Positions 63,988 to 64,000 of a stretch of DNA of 64,000 bases are shown here, piece by piece. The position numbers and the translations under genes are program-made. Position 1 is the first letter of the stretch, and each line of letters starts with the position of its first letter. Below the pieces are notes generated by a model that saw nothing but the letters and a program-made list of their open reading frames with translations, was not told the DNA's origin and made no database searches. The DNA comes from Hybos culiciformis. Its lineage: Eukaryota; Arthropoda; Insecta; Diptera; Hybotidae. The stretch is taken from the NCBI GenBank assembly GCA_964007475.1, contig OZ023273.1, positions 139,845,308 through 139,909,307 on the forward strand, given 5' to 3'.

Positions 63988-64000
63988 TGGCGTAGCTATT
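63988..64000 (+). mobile_element. Possible left end of a second hAT-like element (cut by window edge)
   Basis: The last bases read CTGGCGTAGCTATT, sharing TGGCGTAGCTA with the terminal repeat of the element at 48126-48743. Eleven matching bases are suggestive only, and the first bases differ from CAG. Confidence 0.2.

Noticed and set aside
1..64000. CRISPR arrays, bacterial operons, ribosomal RNA genes
   Set aside because: None found. The tandem arrays lack unique spacers, and the whole window has eukaryotic character.

Overview
The window looks like nuclear DNA from an arthropod, most probably an insect. It is extremely A+T-rich (roughly four fifths by eye), full of poly(A)/poly(T) runs, has spliceosomal introns with GT..AG ends, and carries DNA transposons with clean target-site duplications. 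An expanded-type F-box/LRR gene and small secreted cysteine peptides would fit an A+T-rich parasitoid hymenopteran, but that placement is inference and other insects are not excluded.

Region by region: (1) 1-12.4 kb holds four paralogous genes for tiny secreted peptides that share one invariant cysteine core. They form two subtypes. Type A (67-297 + and 9138-9332 -) carries a Gly/Arg-rich tail; type B (1580-1738 - and 12222-12377 +) has almost no tail. Each subtype keeps its own conserved upstream DNA. (2) 12.4-22.6 kb is gene-poor, with a tRNA-derived SINE-like piece, a Tigger/pogo-like TIR element, a decayed coding-like scrap and a 295-bp tandem duplication. (3) 22.6-24.9 kb holds a three-exon F-box/leucine-rich-repeat gene on the minus strand, intact except for one apparent single-base frameshift in exon 1. 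(4) 24.9-58 kb is a gene desert with tandem repeats (41-bp minisatellite, 114-bp duplication), a short hAT-like element, a dispersed GC-richer repeat and two candidate isolated exons; it may be largely intronic. (5) 58.16-60.14 kb is a hAT element with perfect 8-bp target duplications. Its interior has been replaced by a 738-bp GC-rich, exactly symmetric palindrome, and it keeps two decayed transposase pieces. A separate short inverted-repeat element sits right beside it.

The best candidate for an undescribed system is the peptide cluster. Its features are a secreted C-X5-C-X5-C-X5-C core, a basic Gly/Arg tail running from 7 to 33 residues between paralogues, and a strongly conserved promoter block with a GATA-like site and TATA box in the type B genes. 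This would fit an immune or gland-secreted effector family, but function is not shown by the sequence. Most of the remaining sequence has no gene I can support.
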